Assembly (NCBI GenBank): GCA_966211795.1 | Contig: CBIHNW010000018.1 | Coordinates: 51,108-115,107 of the forward strand | DNA length: 64,000 nt | Direction: 5' to 3' | Origin: 21-14-0-10-47-8 sp966211795 | GTDB lineage: Bacteria > Bdellovibrionota > Bdellovibrionia > Bdellovibrionales > Bdellovibrionaceae | Shown: positions 61,787 through 64,000 of the stretch, piece after piece | How the letters are laid out: each line of letters starts with the position of its first letter | How positions within the stretch are numbered: the first letter of the stretch is position 1 | The notes under the pieces: generated by a model | Databases searched by the model: none | Seen by the model: only the letters and a program-made list of their open reading frames with translations | Told to the model about the DNA's origin: nothing | Translations under genes and position numbers: made by a program

Positions 61787-63073
61787 TCAAACGGCCTTCA
61801 GTCTCTTCGGAACCGTGTCCGCAAATGCTGACGGATCGCGGGAAAGCTCGTTTTCTGGCAAAATTAAATCCGCCTTTCCCCGCACCTTCCACGCGTACCA
61901 GCCACAGATCAGGCAGCGCAAAAAAGCACCAAGAATAAAAATACCATAGTACGACTGTCGACTGGCATCGAAATATTTTAAGACTTCGCCACCGATCAAA
62001 GATCCGCAAATCACGGCGATGGAATTAAATAAGTTGTACGCCGTGAGCATCAATATTTTTTGCTGAGGCTTGATCTGGTTGAAAAACGTAACCGAAAGGC
62101 TCACTTCGAAAAGCCCCCAGAAAAAGCCGCTCACCGCCTGCAAGCCCATGACAAACCAAAGTTGATCGCTGAGCCCCCACAACGCCGGTAATGGAGAGAT
62201 GCCAATTGCGCCCACGAAAAAAACCCGCTTCACTCCGTACTTGCGCATCAGGCTTGAGCCCCAGGGAAGCACGGCAATCTTTGCTAGAAAAAGGCTGGCG
62301 AGTGCGAGCATGTACTGTCTGTAATCCAGGTGCAGTTTCTCGATAAAGTAGGGCGTCACGAAAGGACTGGAAACAAAAATCGTAACGTAAAAGAAAAATA
62401 AAAATCCGAAGAAACTGCGGTAGGCGGGATTTTTCCAGAACGAAAAAATCTCGCGCATGTCGAGCATTCCGGGATCGGGACTGGACTGCTTTTTCAAAGA
62501 CAGAAAGCTCGTGCTCAAGGTGCGACTGATGAAAGCCACGAGAAATAAGACGCCAAACACGGACACGAAAGGTGTCAGGGTCACTTTCCGGTGCAGCAGC
62601 AAGCCACCGCCCACCAGGCCTAATAAGATTCCGACCTGCATGATGCGATGTCGTTGCGCGAAGAATTGCGAGGCATTGGATTCCGGCACCAGCTGCCCCA
62701 TCCAGTAATTCCAAGCGGGCCCGGCCGAAAAACCGGCGCCCCAATACAGAGTCGCGAAAAAGAAAATCCAAAAAATATTTTGGGTCGTTTGAAAGCAAAA
62801 GTAAATCAGCGGCACGAATGACAGGGCTTGCACGAAGGCCGAACCCACCACCCACTTTTTGATCGAACCCACGCGCACCAGCATCCACGGAGAGAAAAGC
62901 TGTATCAAAGCGCCACTCATCAAAGGCGCGGTGGCGAAAAGGCCTGCGACCCATTCAGACATACCGACCGAGAGGGCGTAGGCCGGCAAATAGGTCTCGC
63001 CAATTCCAACCATGAGACTGAAAAAGAACGCATCCCAGAGAGAAAATCTTAAGGATGCCGCGTGACCCGTCAT
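61787..63073 (-). CDS. MFS transporter
   Basis: This 428-aa membrane protein has 12 predicted helices in two groups of six. The first helix region reads LWDAFFFSLMVGIGETYLPAYALSVGMSEWVAGLFATAPLMSGAL (in part), the second half opens near FFGFLFFFYVTIFVSSPFVTPYF, with a typical loop basic patch (MRKYGVKRVFFVGA). The family moves small solutes by proton exchange. It starts six bases after the Cys-rich repeat gene, but no ribosome site is evident, so translational coupling is likely. Confidence 0.92.
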   Translation of the reverse strand: MTGHAASLRFSLWDAFFFSLMVGIGETYLPAYALSVGMSEWVAGLFATAPLMSGALIQLFSPWMLVRVGSIKKWVVGSAFVQALSFVPLIYFCFQTTQNIFWIFFFATLYWGAGFSAGPAWNYWMGQLVPESNASQFFAQRHRIMQVGILLGLVGGGLLLHRKVTLTPFVSVFGVLFLVAFISRTLSTSFLSLKKQSSPDPGMLDMREIFSFWKNPAYRSFFGFLFFFYVTIFVSSPFVTPYFIEKLHLDYRQYMLALASLFLAKIAVLPWGSSLMRKYGVKRVFFVGAIGISPLPALWGLSDQLWFVMGLQAVSGFFWGLFEVSLSVTFFNQIKPQQKILMLTAYNLFNSIAVICGSLIGGEVLKYFDASRQSYYGIFILGAFLRCLICGWYAWKVRGKADLILPENELSRDPSAFADTVPKRLKAV

Positions 63074-63079
63074 AAAAAA

Positions 63080-63448
63080 TTATTTTCGCTTTCTGCTCTT
63101 TCCGCTGATCGTGTCTTTGCAGGCCTTCGTCAATTCAGATTCGTGACTCTTGAGACACTTTGGCAAAGCGCCGGCACCGGGCTTCACGTCCGCGCAAAAT
63201 TTTTCGGCATCGTCTTGGCAGGCTTCGAAAGTGTGGCGCATGCGAGCCTTCATGTCTTTGTATTTGTCTTTACATGAAGCAGACAGCTCGGCGTTATGTT
63301 CGCTTAAGCAGTTCACCATGGGGCGCCCCTTGGCAACACTTGAGCAATATTTCGCCATATCCGAATCACAAGGGCCACCGGCCAAAACATGGGTCGACAA
63401 CATCACGGTCGCTGCAAAGATCATCCAGACATTCATGGAGCGTTTCAT
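63080..63448 (-). CDS. Secreted Cys-rich repeat protein (GLG1-like)
   Basis: This 122-aa protein has a signal peptide (VMLSTHVLA-GGPC) and two Cys-rich repeats of about 45 residues with CDSDMAKYCSSVAKGRPMVNCLSEHNAELSASCKDKY-type spacing (in part) and CQDDAEKFCADVKPGAGALPKCLKSHESELTKAC. These match the cysteine-rich FGF-receptor/Golgi repeat (PF00839), small helical units stapled by disulfides. The C-terminus is basic (SGKSRKRK). AAAGGAG lies before the ATG. It is followed by the MFS gene six bases downstream. Confidence 0.88.
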   Translation of the reverse strand: MKRSMNVWMIFAATVMLSTHVLAGGPCDSDMAKYCSSVAKGRPMVNCLSEHNAELSASCKDKYKDMKARMRHTFEACQDDAEKFCADVKPGAGALPKCLKSHESELTKACKDTISGKSRKRK

Positions 63449-63733
63449 GGGGTTTCTCCTTTAATTGAGAACAGAGGTGGGTGATTCCATTTTCACCCGC
63501 AACCCCACCGCCGACAAGACCGGAGCTGAAAGCCAGACCGACCTTGGTCGATACCTGCATTAGATGCGTGCCAGCGACTGTGACCTGCGACAGAACTTGA
63601 AGTCCCACGTCAAGTCGACGTCATGGCAAAGCTGTCTTTGAATGAAAGAAGAGAATGCTTTCAACCAAAGCGTGACCAAGCCATCGAAGGGAGCTTGCCA
63701 GGTTCTTCCATCTCGCCCCCTCACCTTTCTTGC

Positions 63734-63802
63734 CCCTCACTTTCTTGTCGACGGATCCGTAGACAAGTTTTGTCGACTGATCCGTCGACAAGAAAGTGAG
63801 GG
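63734..63802. repeat. Perfect 24-bp inverted repeat
   Basis: The 24-bp left arm (63734-63757) has its exact reverse complement at 63779-63802, across a 21-base centre that itself can pair (GACAA/TTGTC). The arms include CTTTCTTGTCGACGGATC. There is no T-run after either side, so it is not a normal terminator. Part of the left arm (CCCCTCAC-TTTCTTG) also has a near copy just before it (about 63718-63732). Confidence 0.9.
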
Positions 63803-63890
63803 TAAAAATGGCGGCCCTTGATCAGGTGCAGCCATGAGGTGAAATTGCAAAGCCTTCGCTTTCGCATTTCAGAAAAGGCAAAACACCGAT

Positions 63891-63977
63891 TTGTTCAAAC
63901 GGCTTGTTCAAACGGTTTTGCTCAACCGATTTCGCGAAAAGACCAAGCTTAGAAAAGATCGAGCTTAGAAAAGATCG
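63891..63977. repeat. Short tandem repeats at the right edge
   Basis: TTGTTCAAACGG occurs at 63891-63902 and 63904-63915, and AGCTTAGAAAAGATCG at 63946-63961 and 63962-63977, the latter followed by a partial third start (AGCTCG). They are probably slippage products or remains of a longer repeat array that continues beyond the window. Confidence 0.85.
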
Positions 63978-64000
63978 AGCTCGCCAAAAAAAAACGGAGC

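Larger units (their letters stand above)
63449..64000. other. Repeat-rich non-coding right edge
   Basis: About 550 bases contain no supported gene. They hold a long perfect inverted repeat (63734-63802), a TTGTTCAAACGG direct repeat and a 16-bp tandem repeat. A - strand frame (63366-63608) is a shadow of the Cys-rich gene region. Confidence 0.6.

Noticed and set aside
62025..62954. A long - strand frame (309 codons) inside the MFS gene
   Set aside because: It is a shadow in another frame; the MFS frame has 12 membrane segments.

Overview
The window reads as chromosome of a free-living or predatory Gram-negative bacterium, most likely from the Bdellovibrionota (Bdellovibrio-like). This is inferred from the gene style: many small secreted proteins of unknown function, a stand-alone extra MreB, a papain-like secreted protein, FecR and GT2 genes, an XPD/Rad3-type helicase, and very dense two-component signalling. 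No rRNA, CRISPR array, phage module or insertion sequence was seen. One tRNA gene (His) is present.

Left part (0-18.5 kb). After the tail of a secreted protein come a chemoreceptor, small exported proteins (one DUF3465, one probably decayed), then a + strand unit of two DUF347 membrane paralogues, an RND efflux pump without its adaptor, and a small periplasmic protein. Facing them are a PF04185 phosphoesterase, a PepSY protein and an OmpR-type response regulator/sensor kinase pair. The 5-mer ATTAC (or GTAAT) occurs in pairs at an 11-bp period upstream of the DUF347 unit, the PepSY gene, the phosphoesterase and the regulator/kinase operon, which suggests one regulon. A lipoprotein with a low-complexity tail follows, then a DUF2796 (ZrgA-like)/DUF3299/ABC/FtsX set that looks like metal, probably zinc, handling.

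Potassium module (18.8-24.1 kb, all - strand). A clear ydaO-type c-di-AMP riboswitch precedes a KimA-like APC-superfamily transporter. Downstream lie a hybrid 'kinase' that has lost its phospho-accepting His and both glycine boxes but keeps its receiver, and a KdpD-like/KdpE pair. No kdpFABC is present. This is the most striking system in the window: c-di-AMP and Kdp-type signalling appear joined on one K+ importer.

Middle (24.4-36 kb). A DUF2000/EamA unit is divergent from an HxlR regulator. It is followed by a cluster of sensor kinases and single-receiver proteins. A visibly AT-richer accessory stretch (about 31-35.8 kb) holds a GNAT protein, unknown small proteins, a PIN-toxin/antitoxin pair with a palindromic operator and a TraB/TIKI-like secreted protein. 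It ends at the 3' side of tRNA-His, a classic island position.

Right part (36-64 kb). This is mostly core or housekeeping sequence mixed with secreted unknowns: YCII protein, two-haem protein, RidA, COQ4-like protein, a repeat protein built on an FDxFD motif, a nuclease-helicase fusion, a receiver plus DHp-only membrane partner, PHB-depolymerase-like hydrolase, GT2-FecR operon, mreB, PhoB-type regulator, class IV aminotransferase, lipoprotein beta-carbonic anhydrase, metG-SPOUT methyltransferase-trmO-DUF488, papain-like protein, MFS transporter and a Cys-rich repeat protein. The right edge is non-coding and rich in repeats, including a perfect 24-bp inverted repeat.
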